Origin: Schistosoma haematobium
Lineage: Eukaryota; Platyhelminthes; Trematoda; Strigeidida; Schistosomatidae
Assembly: GCF_000699445.3 (NCBI RefSeq)
Contig: NC_067202.1
Coordinates: forward strand, 186,001 to 250,000
Reading direction: 5' to 3'
Length of the DNA stretch: 64,000 nucleotides
The notes beneath the pieces are model-generated. The model did not search any database, was not told the origin of the DNA, and was given only the letters and a program-made list of their open reading frames with translations. Shown one piece after another: positions 50,634-64,000 of this stretch (its first letter is position 1; each line of letters begins with the position of its first letter). Position numbers and translations under genes: made by a program.

Positions 50634-51136
50634 GCGACCACGTCCTGTAGAAATCTAACTCGCTAATGAACGCTAACCAGAAAAAATTAATTAATTCCAT
50701 TCATTTGTAAACAGAGTTTGAATTCCATCTCTATGGTCATCTAAATGATCTGTTGTGTTCGAGAGTTGCTACTGATGAAATCGGAAGATATTTCTGAGCT
50801 GCTTGCACAACCGAGAACACAGTCACATGAAATCTCGACAAAAACAAATGTGCAAGTCAGTAGGATATTCATAATGAAAAGACCACTACAGTTATGCTTA
50901 CATTGTCAGAAATTCACAACAAACCGGTTCGCCTCAATTAAGAATATTTCACTAAACATTGTGGACACACGTGAATGTGTGAAGCGATTGACTGATGATT
51001 AGACAGTATTTCTTTGACTTGGTTAGCTGGAAGTCCTATTGCATATTAGGTTTTCTTCATCGAACACCATATAACTTGAGAGCTGTCATTCAATCTGCTT
51101 CCTTCGATATTCGTGCATAATTTCAAAGTGTAATTG

Positions 51137-52789
51137 CTAGGAAGAGGTCAGCTAAAATCGGGCCTAGAGGCGAGCCCATAGCTATCCCGTCTATTTGTCT
51201 ATAGTAAGTATTGTTGAAGACAAAATGTACATTCAGAGTGCATCTTAGGAGCAGTTCCCTTAGGCTATCGTTAGCCTAGCAAAGCTAGAAAACGGACCTC
51301 TCAATGAGACTATTAAGAAACTGGATTTATATTGTCGATACATTGACGATACATTCATTATCGTAGACCAAAACACTAGTAAAGAGGAACTCCTAGACCA
51401 ATTCAACAGTGTTCACCCAGCGATCACCTTCACTGGTGAAAGCGAGTATGATAAGAAGCTGAGCTTCCTTGACGTCACACTAAGCAGACGAAGTGACGGC
51501 ATGTTAAGTAGAAGCGTGTATAGAAGAAACCCCTCTTCATGCCAATATACCCATTTCTGCAGTTTCACACCCATCCGTTACAAGAGAAATTTGGTTAGAT
51601 GTCTCACTAGCAGAGCTAAAAGATCTGCACAGTAGACACTCTAAGTCAGGAGCTTGAATTTCTCAACAACTCACTGACCGAGATCGGCTACCCCAGCGCG
51701 TTCATTAAGAAATACATGCAGGATATAATAAAGAAGTCGGAGATTTCGACTGTTCGTAAGAAACCTTTATACATGAAAGTGCAATTCAACGGGGATGTGG
51801 CTAGTGACACTCTGAAATATAGGTTAACCAAAGTAATCACCAAGACATTCTACGCAGCCAATCTTGCGTTGACCTTCTCTCGTCGACCAGCGATGTCTAC
51901 TCAAACGAAGGATAAGTTACCTGAGTTGGCCTCTTCCATGTGCATTTACAAATTCAGCTGCTCCTGTGGAGATAGCTATATAGGGCGTACTACCAGGCAA
52001 CTTAACCAACGAATGAGTGAACATCTACCAACTTGGTACATAAAGGGTCAGAGAAAAACTATTCGCAGTTCTATACTAGCACATCTTATTGATAGCGGTC
52101 ATGCAGTAGATAAATCGAAATCATTCCGAGTTATCTATCGTATACCTCCATCATTTCCCGACGGCGTCCGTTCCCGTCTCCTATATATAGCTGAAGCCAT
52201 TGGAATTCGTACATATAACCCCAATCTATGTGTACAGAAGAAATACGTGACTCCCCTATCCCTTCCATGGCCAGTTATAACTTAACTAACAATTTTTATT
52301 TTTTATTTTAAATTTTATTATTATCATTATTTATTTTATTCTATCTGTGTTATTGTTAACCTTATCTCCACATCCATTATTTGTTTGTCATTATCCGCCT
52401 CTTTGTATTCTTCACTATCTAATTATTTACACACATCTTATTACGTAATGATTTTTAATGTTTTGTGATTACTATTCCTAGTCTATTTACCCATGTTTAT
52501 TTGACCTTCTATTTCCAACGATTAACTATTGATAAGAACTTTGTTATTGTAGTTTATTATTCTTACCACAATCTGTTCACCTGTCTTCGTACTATCAACT
52601 TGTACTTTTACCTATTATATGTAGTCACTTATTCTATTTCATTGTGAGGATTGACCCATATTGCCTTGATTGGTTTAAAATTTTTGTATAAATATTCATG
52701 TATATTAGAGTAAAGCCTGATGACGATCTAATTGAAAACAATTGTTCGCTTATATGTGTTGTTCTAATTTTCACAATGGGAATCTTTAA
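51137..52789 (+). mobile_element. PLE copy 2 of the array
   Basis: 1653 bp, same structure as copy 1 including the inverted start. It has one fewer A in the run at about 51617-51620, which shifts the frame; the endonuclease frame resumes at 51716-52285. The C-run before the stop is CCCC. Confidence 0.9.
51716..52285 (+). pseudogene. PLE endonuclease part (copy 2)
   Basis: 189 codons starting within the linker because of the upstream A deletion. Same GIY-YIG motifs as copy 1; ends with SLPWPVIT. Confidence 0.8.
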
Positions 52790-53021
52790 TATTTGAAGTT
52801 TATCATAACGACCAACATTTTGATCGGACGTGAAGTGGAACTGAAATTCCGTTTACGAATGAGAGATTTCCCAACTCTTCCATCACCTTGACCTTTACCT
52901 ACAAGTGTTATTCTGATTGTCATTTTGTAAATAAACAGCTGCATTCATTCATCTAATGCAATTCGCACTCTTCTTATCATGTGAGGATGGAGAGGAATAT
53001 GGGAAATAATTCTATTGTAAA

Positions 53022-53052
<31 letters not shown>

Positions 53053-53554
53053 GCGACCACGTCCTGTAGAAATCTAACTCGCTAATGAACGCTAACCAGA
53101 AAAATTAATTAATTCCATTCATTTGTAAACAGAGTTTGAATTCCATCTCTATGGTCATCTAAATGATCTGTTGTGTTCGAGAGTTGCTACTGATGAAATC
53201 GGAAGATATTTCTGAGCTGCTTGCACAACCGAGAACACAGTCACATGAAATCTCGACAAAAACAAATGTGCAAGTCAGTAGGATATTCATAATGAAAAGA
53301 CCACTACAGTTATGCTTACATTGTCAGAAATTCACAACAAACCGGTTCGCCTCAATTAAGAATATTTCACTAAACATTGTGGACACACGTGAATGTGTGA
53401 AGCGATTGACTGATGATTAGACAGTATTTCTTTGACTTGGTTAGCTGGAAGTCCTATTGCATATTAGGTTTTCTTCATCGAACACCATATAACTTGAGAG
53501 CTGTCATTCAATCTGCTTCCTTCGATATTCGTGCATAATTTCAAAGTGTAATTG

Positions 53555-55208
53555 CTAGGAAGAGGTCAGCTAAAATCGGGCCTAGAGGCGAGCCCATAGC
53601 TATCCCGTCTATTTGTCTATAGTAAGTATTGTTGAAGACAAAATGTACATTCAGAGTGCATCTTAGGAGCAGTTCCCTTAGGCTATCGTTAGCCTAGCAA
53701 AGCTAGAAAACGGACCTCTCAATGAGACTATTAAGAAACTGGATTTATATTGTCGATACATTGACGATACATTCATTATCGTAGACCAAAACACTAGTAA
53801 AGAGGAACTCCTAGACCAATTCAACAGTGTTCACCCAGCGATCACCTTCACTGGTGAAAGCGAGTATGATAAGAAGCTGAGCTTCCTTGACGTCACACTA
53901 AGCAGACGAAGTGACGGCATGTTAAGTAGAAGCGTGTATAGAAGAAACCCCTCTTCATGCCAATATACCCATTTCTGCAGTTTCACACCCATCCGTTACA
54001 AGAGAAATTTGGTTAGATGTCTCACTAGCAGAGCTAAAAAGATCTGCACAGTAGACACTCTAAGTCAGGAGCTTGAATTTCTCAACAACTCACTGACCGA
54101 GATCGGCTACCCCAGCGCGTTCATTAAGAAATACATGCAGGATATAATAAAGAAGTCGGAGATTTCGACTGTTCGTAAGAAACCTTTATACATGAAAGTG
54201 CAATTCAACGGGGATGTGGCTAGTGACACTCTGAAATATAGGTTAACCAAAGTAATCACCAAGACATTCTACGCAGCCAATCTTGCGTTGACCTTCTCTC
54301 GTCGACCAGCGATGTCTACTCAAACGAAGGATAAGTTACCTGAGTTGGCCTCTTCCATGTGCATTTACAAATTCAGCTGCTCCTGTGGAGATAGCTATAT
54401 AGGGCGTACTACCAGGCAACTTAACCAACGAATGAGTGAACATCTACCAACTTGGTACATAAAGGGTCAGAGAAAAACTATTCGCAGTTCTATACTAGCA
54501 CATCTTATTGATAGCGGTCATGCAGTAGATAAATCGAAATCATTCCGAGTTATCTATCGTATACCTCCATCATTTCCCGACGGCGTCCGTTCCCGTCTCC
54601 TATATATAGCTGAAGCCATTGGAATTCGTACATATAACCCCAATCTATGTGTACAGAAGAAATACGTGACTCCCCTATCCCTTCCATGGCCAGTTATAAC
54701 TTAACTAACAATTTTTATTTTTTATTTTAAATTTTATTATTATCATTATTTATTTTATTCTATCTGTGTTATTGTTAACCTTATCTCCACATCCATTATT
54801 TGTTTGTCATTATCCGCCTCTTTGTATTCTTCACTATCTAATTATTTACACACATCTTATTACGTAATGATTTTTAATGTTTTGTGATTACTATTCCTAG
54901 TCTATTTACCCATGTTTATTTGACCTTCTATTTCCAACGATTAACTATTGATAAGAACTTTGTTATTGTAGTTTATTATTCTTACCACAATCTGTTCACC
55001 TGTCTTCGTACTATCAACTTGTACTTTTACCTATTATATGTAGTCACTTATTCTATTTCATTGTGAGGATTGACCCATATTGCCTTGATTGGTTTAAAAT
55101 TTTTGTATAAATATTCATGTATATTAGAGTAAAGCCTGATGACGATCTAATTGAAAACAATTGTTCGCTTATATGTGTTGTTCTAATTTTCACAATGGGA
55201 ATCTTTAA
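53555..55208 (+). mobile_element. PLE copy 3 of the array
   Basis: 1654 bp; same structure. It has the full A-run and the CCCC run, so it is the best-preserved copy of the four. Confidence 0.9.
53694..54704 (+). pseudogene. PLE reverse transcriptase C-terminus plus endonuclease (copy 3)
   Basis: Same motifs as copy 1. The last ATG-initiated portion is 53919-54704 (261 codons), and the frame is open from about 53694. Its end, SLPWPVIT, resembles the end of the 43.2-kb PLE (SLSLTWP), so the CCCC version is probably ancestral. Confidence 0.82.
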
Positions 55209-55440
55209 TATTTGAAGTTTATCATAACGACCAACATTTTGATCGGACGTGAAGTGGAACTGAAATTCCGTTTACGAATGAGAGATTTCCCAACTCTTCC
55301 ATCACCTTGACCTTTACCTACAAGTGTTATTCTGATTGTCATTTTGTAAATAAACAGCTGCATTCATTCATCTAATGCAATTCGCACTCTTCTTATCATG
55401 TGAGGATGGAGAGGAATATGGGAAATAATTCTATTGTAAA

Positions 55441-55471
<31 letters not shown>

Positions 55472-55974
55472 GCGACCACGTCCTGTAGAAATCTAACTCG
55501 CTAATGAACGCTAACCAGAAAAAATTAATTAATTCCATTCATTTGTAAACAGAGTTTGAATTCCATCTCTATGGTCATCTAAATGATCTGTTGTGTTCGA
55601 GAGTTGCTACTGATGAAATCGGAAGATATTTCTGAGCTGCTTGCACAACCGAGAACACAGTCACATGAAATCTCGACAAAAACAAATGTGCAAGTCAGTA
55701 GGATATTCATAATGAAAAGACCACTACAGTTATGCTTACATTGTCAGAAATTCACAACAAACCGGTTCGCCTCAATTAAGAATATTTCACTAAACATTGT
55801 GGACACACGTGAATGTGTGAAGCGATTGACTGATGATTAGACAGTATTTCTTTGACTTGGTTAGCTGGAAGTCCTATTGCATATTAGGTTTTCTTCATCG
55901 AACACCATATAACTTGAGAGCTGTCATTCAATCTGCTTCCTTCGATATTCGTGCATAATTTCAAAGTGTAATTG

Positions 55975-57627
55975 CTAGGAAGAGGTCAGCTAAAATCGGG
56001 CCTAGAGGCGAGCCCATAGCTATCCCGTCTATTTGTCTATAGTAAGTATTGTTGAAGACAAAATGTACATTCAGAGTGCATCTTAGGAGCAGTTCCCTTA
56101 GGCTATCGTTAGCCTAGCAAAGCTAGAAAACGGACCTCTCAATGAGACTATTAAGAAACTGGATTTATATTGTCGATACATTGACGATACATTCATTATC
56201 GTAGACCAAAACACTAGTAAAGAGGAACTCCTAGACCAATTCAACAGTGTTCACCCAGCGATCACCTTCACTGGTGAAAGCGAGTATGATAAGAAGCTGA
56301 GCTTCCTTGACGTCACACTAAGCAGACGAAGTGACGGCATGTTAAGTAGAAGCGTGTATAGAAGAAACCCCTCTTCATGCCAATATACCCATTTCTGCAG
56401 TTTCACACCCATCCGTTACAAGAGAAATTTGGTTAGATGTCTCACTAGCAGAGCTAAAAAGATCTGCACAGTAGACACTCTAAGTCAGGAGCTTGAATTT
56501 CTCAACAACTCACTGACCGAGATCGGCTACCCCAGCGCGTTCATTAAGAAATACATGCAGGATATAATAAAGAAGTCGGAGATTTCGACTGTTCGTAAGA
56601 AACCTTTATACATGAAAGTGCAATTCAACGGGGATGTGGCTAGTGACACTCTGAAATATAGGTTAACCAAAGTAATCACCAAGACATTCTACGCAGCCAA
56701 TCTTGCGTTGACCTTCTCTCGTCGACCAGCGATGTCTACTCAAACGAAGGATAAGTTACCTGAGTTGGCCTCTTCCATGTGCATTTACAAATTCAGCTGC
56801 TCCTGTGGAGATAGCTATATAGGGCGTACTACCAGGCAACTTAACCAACGAATGAGTGAACATCTACCAACTTGGTACATAAAGGGTCAGAGAAAAACTA
56901 TTCGCAGTTCTATACTAGCACATCTTATTGATAGCGGTCATGCAGTAGATAAATCGAAATCATTCCGAGTTATCTATCGTATACCTCCATCATTTCCCGA
57001 CGGCGTCCGTTCCCGTCTCCTATATATAGCTGAAGCCATTGGAATTCGTACATATAACCCCAATCTATGTGTACAGAAGAAATACGTGACTCCCTATCCC
57101 TTCCATGGCCAGTTATAACTTAACTAACAATTTTTATTTTTTATTTTAAATTTTATTATTATCATTATTTATTTTATTCTATCTGTGTTATTGTTAACCT
57201 TATCTCCACATCCATTATTTGTTTGTCATTATCCGCCTCTTTGTATTCTTCACTATCTAATTATTTACACACATCTTATTACGTAATGATTTTTAATGTT
57301 TTGTGATTACTATTCCTAGTCTATTTACCCATGTTTATTTGACCTTCTATTTCCAACGATTAACTATTGATAAGAACTTTGTTATTGTAGTTTATTATTC
57401 TTACCACAATCTGTTCACCTGTCTTCGTACTATCAACTTGTACTTTTACCTATTATATGTAGTCACTTATTCTATTTCATTGTGAGGATTGACCCATATT
57501 GCCTTGATTGGTTTAAAATTTTTGTATAAATATTCATGTATATTAGAGTAAAGCCTGATGACGATCTAATTGAAAACAATTGTTCGCTTATATGTGTTGT
57601 TCTAATTTTCACAATGGGAATCTTTAA
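55975..57627 (+). mobile_element. PLE copy 4 of the array
   Basis: 1653 bp; same structure, with the short C-run as in copy 1. Confidence 0.9.
56114..57118 (+). pseudogene. PLE reverse transcriptase C-terminus plus endonuclease (copy 4)
   Basis: Motifs and C-terminal variant identical to copy 1 (ends YPFHGQL). The ATG-initiated part is 56339-57118. Copies 1 and 4 share the C deletion although they are at opposite ends of the array, which points to exchange between units. Confidence 0.82.
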
Positions 57628-57859
57628 TATTTGAAGTTTATCATAACGACCAACATTTTGATCGGACGTGAAGTGGAACTGAAATTCCGTTTACGAATGA
57701 GAGATTTCCCAACTCTTCCATCACCTTGACCTTTACCTACAAGTGTTATTCTGATTGTCATTTTGTAAATAAACAGCTGCATTCATTCATCTAATGCAAT
57801 TCGCACTCTTCTTATCATGTGAGGATGGAGAGGAATATGGGAAATAATTCTATTGTAAA

Positions 57860-57890
<31 letters not shown>

Positions 57891-58518
57891 GCGACCACGT
57901 CCTGTAGAAATCTAACTCGCTAATGAACGCTAACCAGAAAAAATTAATTAATTCCATTCATTTGTAAACAGAGTTTGAATTCCATCTCTATGGTCATCTA
58001 AATGATCTGTTGTGTTCGAGAGTTGCTACTGATGAAATCGGAAGATATTTCTGAGCTGCTTGCACAACCGAGAACACAGTCACATGAAATCTCGACAAAA
58101 ACAAATGTGCAAGTCAGTAGGATATTCATAATGAAAAGACCACTACAGTTATGCTTACATTGTCAGAAATTCACAACAAACCGGTTCGCCTCAATTAAGA
58201 ATATTTCACTAAACATTGTGGACACACGTGAATGTGTGAAGCGATTGACTGATGATTAGACAGTATTTCTTTGACTTGGTTAGCTGGAAGTCCTATTGCA
58301 TATTAGGTTTTCTTCATCGAACACCATATAACTTGAGAGCTGTCATTCAATCTGCTTCCTTCGATATTCGTGCATAATTTCAAAGTGTAATTGAGTATAG
58401 CATGGCCAATTTAGCATTCATCGAACTGGTGAGAAATTATTCATTTACTAGGAGAAGCCACCCTATTGGTCAATTTGTGGAAATTGGAAATTCCACCAAT
58501 CACTTGATTCATCTCCAC

Positions 58519-58526
58519 TATATAAA
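58519..58526 (+). promoter_or_regulatory. TATA box of the PAN-like gene, with upstream CCAAT-type words
   Basis: TATATAAA lies 56 bp before the proposed ATG. CCAAT (58496-58500) and ATTGG (58464-58468, and 58485-58489 as 'attgg') are upstream at usual distances. The tandem array stops at 58393, about 125 bp upstream of the TATA box. Confidence 0.55.
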
Positions 58527-58581
58527 CAACAACAGCAGCAGCTGTTATTGTCGACACAATACTTTATTTCTTGTGCCAATC

Positions 58582-59918
58582 ATGTTACATCAAATGATTG
58601 AACATTCGTTCATTGTCACTGTATGCATTTCAATTTATCTCTTCAATTGCTTTCACACACAAACAAATGTGACAGATGACTTTAGATTGTTATCCCCATG
58701 TGAAGAGTGCCCGAAATGTAATACAAATATGCATTGCAACTACTCACAATGGATAAGCAGATTGGGACTGGCAAAGCAGACACTTTTAAAAACGTACTGG
58801 TTGAATGCAGTCGAAACGAGATCAGATTGCCTTAGTGAATGCCGATCTTATCCTCAGTGTAACTTATATACATATGAAATTGTAAGTTTAAAATGAGTTT
58901 TACAGTTTGATTGAACATGTATGTATATATGAGAACGAATTGTACTAATGATGCGCATTACTATTTGTTTTCGGTTTAAACTGTGTGGTGATAGATCTAA
59001 CTTCATGAGTATTGAATAATGTAACGTGGATGGTGCTTTGTTATCATACACAATTGAACTGTTTATATTCTACATTGTTAAGACTGTTAAGAGTAATACT
59101 ATACTATCGATTTTATACACAAACGCATAACTAATTTCTCTATGAATAATTCTTAATCATCACTTTATTGTCAGACGAAACTTAACGTAACTCATATCTC
59201 AGATTAGAATTGAATAGTTGATAATGAAAATGAAACGAATTAAGAGAATTGAATGAACTGATCAAAGGCTGATTTGATCAAAGATTGGTTTATTTCTTCA
59301 ATGGTTCCTATGTTGGTTTTGTACCCAGATTGGTTAGTGCTGAGGTGAAATGGGATGCAACGGTTGTGTAACACTGCTCACTATGTCAGTTGTGATCAGT
59401 AAATCCAGAAACTAACTGTTCACTGACTAAACATTGATTTATAATTACGTTTAATAAACTAGTTGTGAATTCCACTTTGCCTTTTCCATAGTAAAACAGT
59501 TATTTGTCCATCACAACTTCCGAATATTATTTCCGACAGCTACGTAACTTCCAGTCGGCTTCATTGTCTCCAGTCAACATGAAAAACAATCAACCCATTC
59601 TGTTCTTACTAAATCTATTGTTATTAGTAGATGACAAGCATCGTTCGTAGTTCCAGTGAACTGAGAGTTTCAATTAACTATTTAGTGTTGAATTTGTATT
59701 ATTGGTATTAGTGGATCGAATGCTACATTTCAACCATTCGATGTATGAATTCCAGTTATAAGTGAAATTTGAAACTCCTTCTTATTTACAGCTCAAACCG
59801 ACATGGTGCGATCTATATTCTGGGCTGATTGAAAACGCTACAATGAACATCAATTCAACTGGCCATGTGACTGGAGGAAGAGTATGTTGTTGTAAGTTGA
59901 AATCATGTTTATCATGGT

Positions 59919-59953
<35 letters not shown>

Positions 59954-62454
59954 GGAATGTTTCGAATATCCAGTGTAATTAGGGTCAGTGTAACACGATT
60001 TATTTGATACACATTGTTCCCTTCATTTATATGATTGAGGGTAGTTTTGTTGTCTCTTATTTCGGTGAAGTGAAATGACACATATCATTTTGAGATATGT
60101 AGTTGGCATAAAGAATGAAGTAAGTGTCTCAAAGTAAACTTGATGGTTAGATGTGAGCTAGTGTTTACTGAAAAATGCACTGTATGTTAATTGTGCATAG
60201 AAATGTCAGTGAGTCAGTCAGCAGTCAGTCAGTAAGCAACGGTTGACGGACGTTACAGAAAAGTGTTAAGTGAAGTTTAGAAGTGGAATATGTTTTATGT
60301 AAGTGTGTGTAATTGAAGTCTCAGTCAACATTCTCGGAACGTCAGATAGTCGCATTAGCTTTAACTAACAAGTTCCTCATCACATCACTAACCACAATGT
60401 TGCAACTTCTATCTTCGAAGCATCTCCTTGCACCAATATATATTTCAATAGTTGCTTGACATATCTGAAGTTCCTCAAATGATTAAAATGAAGACAGAAA
60501 ATCATTGAATAAATAAGGCTGATTGGACAAATTGTATTTCATTGTGGTAAGGAAATAGACAAGTTTACACTGTATGTTATGTCCAATTCACATAATACTG
60601 GTCATTGCAATCACTGAGCATCATTCATTTTCATATTAGACTAATTTGTTACTGAATATCTATCTATCTGTGAAGTGTAAGATGTCAGTGGAAATTTCAC
60701 TGCAGTTTTATGTTTGTGTAATTGGTTTTCACTAATGTAAGTCAATCATCTATGTATATCGGTAACTCTTTCAAACCATTTTCCCTTTTACATTCTTCTT
60801 CTTCTTCCTTTTCTTGTTCATCTTACATCCTTAAACCATTGTACATTCAATATAATTTGTAAATATTTGTGTTCATTCATCTACTGACTACTGTATTGTA
60901 ATGAACTGTACTGTACTGTAGTGTACTGCACTCTACTCTACTGTTTTGTACTTCACTATGTCAGACATTCTGTAACTGAATGTAAATAAACTATTCATTT
61001 GTTGTTTACCAAGTGTTGTACTTTCAAATAAATCCCTGAACATTGAATTTAGATTTCTAATAGTCGAAAAGATAATGATCTGTATTGGAATCGATAAGAT
61101 GAATAAGTTGAGTATCCATCATGGATAACACTAAAATATGTGTAAACAATGTGAAGTGAAACTGACGCGAAAATGTAGTGAATTGGAGAACAAGTACGTT
61201 GATCGGTTCGATTATCTGAGTAAGTGACACCAGCTGACTGATTTCTTGAAATGGAACATTCAAATTAACGAACGAACTAGTCGATCATACGAAACCGATC
61301 ATCATGATCATGATCACGGGAATTATGTAGTTCACTTGTTTTAACGGAATCACTACATGAATTAGATAAAATAAGATATTGTAGATCACCAACGTAGATG
61401 ATCTATGTGGAATGATCGGAAGCCCACTCGAATTAGACGAGAATGGTGTGACGAACCAGCTAACGTCGAAGTCACACCTCGTGGTCAGCACCTTACGTGC
61501 ACTACCCCATTGATGTTTCAAGGCACCATAGATGCTTTGAAGACTGTACAACACAGAGGACATTATTACAGAAATATTTTGGTTAAAGTAGATACAAGCG
61601 AAAGCGAGACCACTGCCTCATGGGCCAGTCCATGACATACGATTCGCTGAATGCGCTTTGGTTGTACTTGACCTTGGCAAGGAGCGATGATCTGTTCGAC
61701 ATTCAGTGATCCAACTGCCGGATGATTTGGCTAGTGCTCAGTGACATTTCACTGGCCCTACAATTTGAAGCAGTACATAGGTTTATTCTTGTAGTTATCA
61801 GTTGATCACAGTTCAAATAAGTCGATTATTTACTTGTTGTTGAATCCCCTTTCAAATCTACTAATTTACAAATGGCAATCTAGTGTGTGTGTGTGTTGTG
61901 TTGTGTTGTGTTGTGTTGTGTTGATAAGCGATATAAACTACATCTGCTGAACATTAGGTTAAGATTTGTAGTTGGTAAACTGAGAAGTTATACGCCAACT
62001 ACGTTACATGAACTATAGACTTAGTAAACATAAGTCAGAAAGATTTACACTATAGATTAGGCATAACTGTACAGTGTACAGTTCTTAGTGCAAATACGAG
62101 TCGTAACTAGAGAAACTATTCACTCTTTGTTGAAGTTATTGTTAGCTATTGTGAAATCATACTTTTCATCCATCAATTATTTACTAAAATCACTTTGTTT
62201 AGTTGTTCGATTCGTAGCACGTCAAAGCTTACGAGTATGAAATAGAACAACATGAACACCACAGATGTGGCGTCCTTCAACATAAGTTCACTATTTCCAA
62301 AATAACACAGTTGTTGCTAAGTCTATTGAAACAAGAAATGATAATTCATCTACACGATTATCTACACACTAAACAACACCGATATTAATCATTGCATCAT
62401 ATCATTTCAGTTTGGTTTGTTCGATCGGTATTACAATACACTTCCTTCTCGTTG
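58582..62454 (+). CDS. Secreted PAN/apple-like protein
   Basis: Exon 58582-58881 starts with MLHQMIEHSFIVTVCISIYL, a good signal peptide. The frame is open further upstream to 58402, but that part spans the TATA box, so I chose 58582. The mature part has a PCEECPKC cluster, a Trp/Leu-rich helix region, then C-L-S-E-C, PQC and YTYE. Exon 59792-59891 (100 nt) continues with WCDLYSG and ends GGRVCC. Together these fit the cysteine spacing and the 'C-x-LYS' signature of PAN/apple modules, which bind proteins or carbohydrates. A possible last exon is 62411-62454, after TTTCAG: it joins in phase and stops after about 14 codons, with AATAAA near 62619. That exon is weakly supported. The gene sits directly downstream of the PLE array. 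Confidence 0.6.
59924..59954. repeat. (TAA)n microsatellite
   Basis: About ten units of AAT/TAA in the second intron of the PAN-like gene. Confidence 0.9.
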
Positions 62455-64000
62455 ACCAACTGCTTGAGATAAATAGATAGACAGATCAACATGTAGATAG
62501 TTCTTCAAATTGTCCGATATAGTAGAAAGCTACTATCGAATTAATTCTTCTCAATCGTGGTTGGTGTTCACGCTAGCTTTCATTTCTAATTGTCGATGTT
62601 GTACATGTTTTGCAAGAAATAATAAATGACGAATGATCAATTGTATGGAGTCAGAGAATGTGAATGCTGAAACTATGCGGTGAGCTGAAGCATTTTTAGA
62701 TTAATTGGTTCGTTTACTTCTTTAGTATGAAGCACCTACATATAGGAAATGAAACACGAAACAAAGATAGAACGGAGAAGGAATCGCATGGTTCGAAGAA
62801 GTCCAGAGAAATGAAACATTGAAGCTTGGCATGTGTTATTTGAACAACAACAACAACAACAATAGTCATTCCTCATAGGTCGAATGCAGTCAAATGCATC
62901 AGATTTGAACTTGAAGAAGCCTTCAACAAAGTGAAATTGAATGAAATCTGATCAATTGGTTGAGTCCGACAATTTGTTCTAAATTCATTTGACCTAATGT
63001 TAATCATAGTTCTTCTGCATCTGAGTATACTTCTGAATGATTCAAACCCTCATCTTTATTGACGTTATTTGATTGAGATTAATTATGTGAAGGAATTTTG
63101 AATAATTGGAATCGATATGTGTTCTGTTGAGTTCGATGTATTTGGTAGATTTCTCTTATTCAACTGGAGTTTTGCATATTAGTCTACACTACTTATGAAT
63201 ATTCAGTAGTCCGTCTCATTACCGATAACTTTATTGTGTGCAGACATACAATTATTTGTTGTGTCAGAGAGTATTCTCGAGTACATCCATACACTGAACA
63301 CATTCAATCTATTCATTCATGTAATCATCATATCACTTCAGTGCTTGCAATAGATATTTCAGATTCTATTGTGCAAGTCGAAAGTTCGTTTAGATGTAGA
63401 ATTCACTACTTGTAATCCATTCATGATGCAATTATTTGTCTCTGTTAATCAGGTTCAACAGATGACATCATGAATGACTGTCTCACTCGAAAGTTCCATT
63501 GACGACTTTGTGACTATTCACAATACATACTTCTGGATCTTCCAATAATTAATGACGAAATCATTCCGTTGATATTCAAACAACTGAACAGTATTCAAAG
63601 CAATGAATTTCCTCAATCAACCATTTTAAATTTCTTCATGAAATACCTCAATCGTTAGAAGCTGCACAACTTTGTGCAGTTCAATATGCACACTCATAAT
63701 TCACGAGTTTTACATGCTATAGAGAGTATGATAACTAAATGATATGAAGTGAGATACTCAATAATGTTTACAGCCCATTCCATAATATCACGTTGTCCGT
63801 ATATGATTGAAGATTGATAATTCATCATCATAGCAGTTCATTGACGTCTTAAAAAGAATACCCAATAATTTTGTTCTGTGTTGTGTATAAGTAGTGATTC
63901 AGGCAACCGTTAAAGTGTACATTTGCATCCAGTGATGAGAATGAGCAAATGAGGCAATGATGAACACGAGAACGTAAGGAAAACGGTTAAGAAACCCGAT
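60116..64000. repeat. Segmental duplication, copy B (no PLE insertion)
   Basis: Matches copy A from 39449 onward. At 63848 it passes directly from the sequence left of the copy-A PLE to the sequence right of it, so it keeps the empty site. It runs to the window end. Its left edge lies in the second intron of the PAN-like gene. Open frames of 68-92 codons are conserved between A and B simply because the DNA is. Confidence 0.92.

Overview
This window looks like nuclear DNA of a schistosome-type blood fluke (Trematoda). It is AT-rich. It has short introns and symmetric micro-exons. It carries RTE-type LINEs with (GTAA)n tails, Penelope-like elements with GIY-YIG endonucleases and Ty3/gypsy-type LTR elements. 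I saw no bacterial operon, CRISPR array, tRNA or rRNA. Family names come from reading motifs; no database search was possible.

Layout. 1-5.2 kb: gene-poor DNA with an old local duplication and a LINE relic. 5.2-12.9 kb (+): a multi-exon gene for a probable type I membrane protein with signal peptide, PSI-like cysteine module and C-terminal transmembrane helix, resembling schistosome egg protein CP391S-like proteins; it has a TATA box and a duplicated exon block. 14.3-16.0 kb: a small LTR element with perfect ends and only a gag-like ORF. 16.1-19.4 kb: LINE relics around a minus-strand pair of micro-exons. 19.4-25.6 kb: mostly empty, with one odd minus-strand ORF. 25.6-28.1 kb: a second, internally deleted LTR element keeping the integrase C-terminus. 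28.8-37.2 kb (+): a micro-exon-type gene whose first two visible exons are an inverted paralogue of the pair at 18.1-18.5 kb; a nearly full-length RTE element sits in its intron. 38.3-39.0 kb (-): a gag fragment.

The right third is dominated by recent duplication. A host segment at 39.45-45.0 kb recurs at 60.1 kb to the window end. The first copy carries a minus-strand Penelope-like insertion that the second lacks, so the second is its empty site. Between them, 46.3-58.4 kb is a tandem array of five copies of a ~0.77 kb host segment alternating with four almost identical 1.65 kb Penelope-like copies. The first host copy has also received a third LTR element, inserted in its TTAC microsatellite. 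The array ends about 130 bp upstream of the TATA box of a gene for a secreted PAN/apple-like protein (58.6-62.5 kb). The 3' part of that gene lies in the segmental duplication.

The host genes appear to encode secreted or surface-exposed products (CP391S-like, PAN-like, possibly MEG-like). No pathway links them; what they share is small exons, TATA promoters and surroundings rearranged by retroelements.
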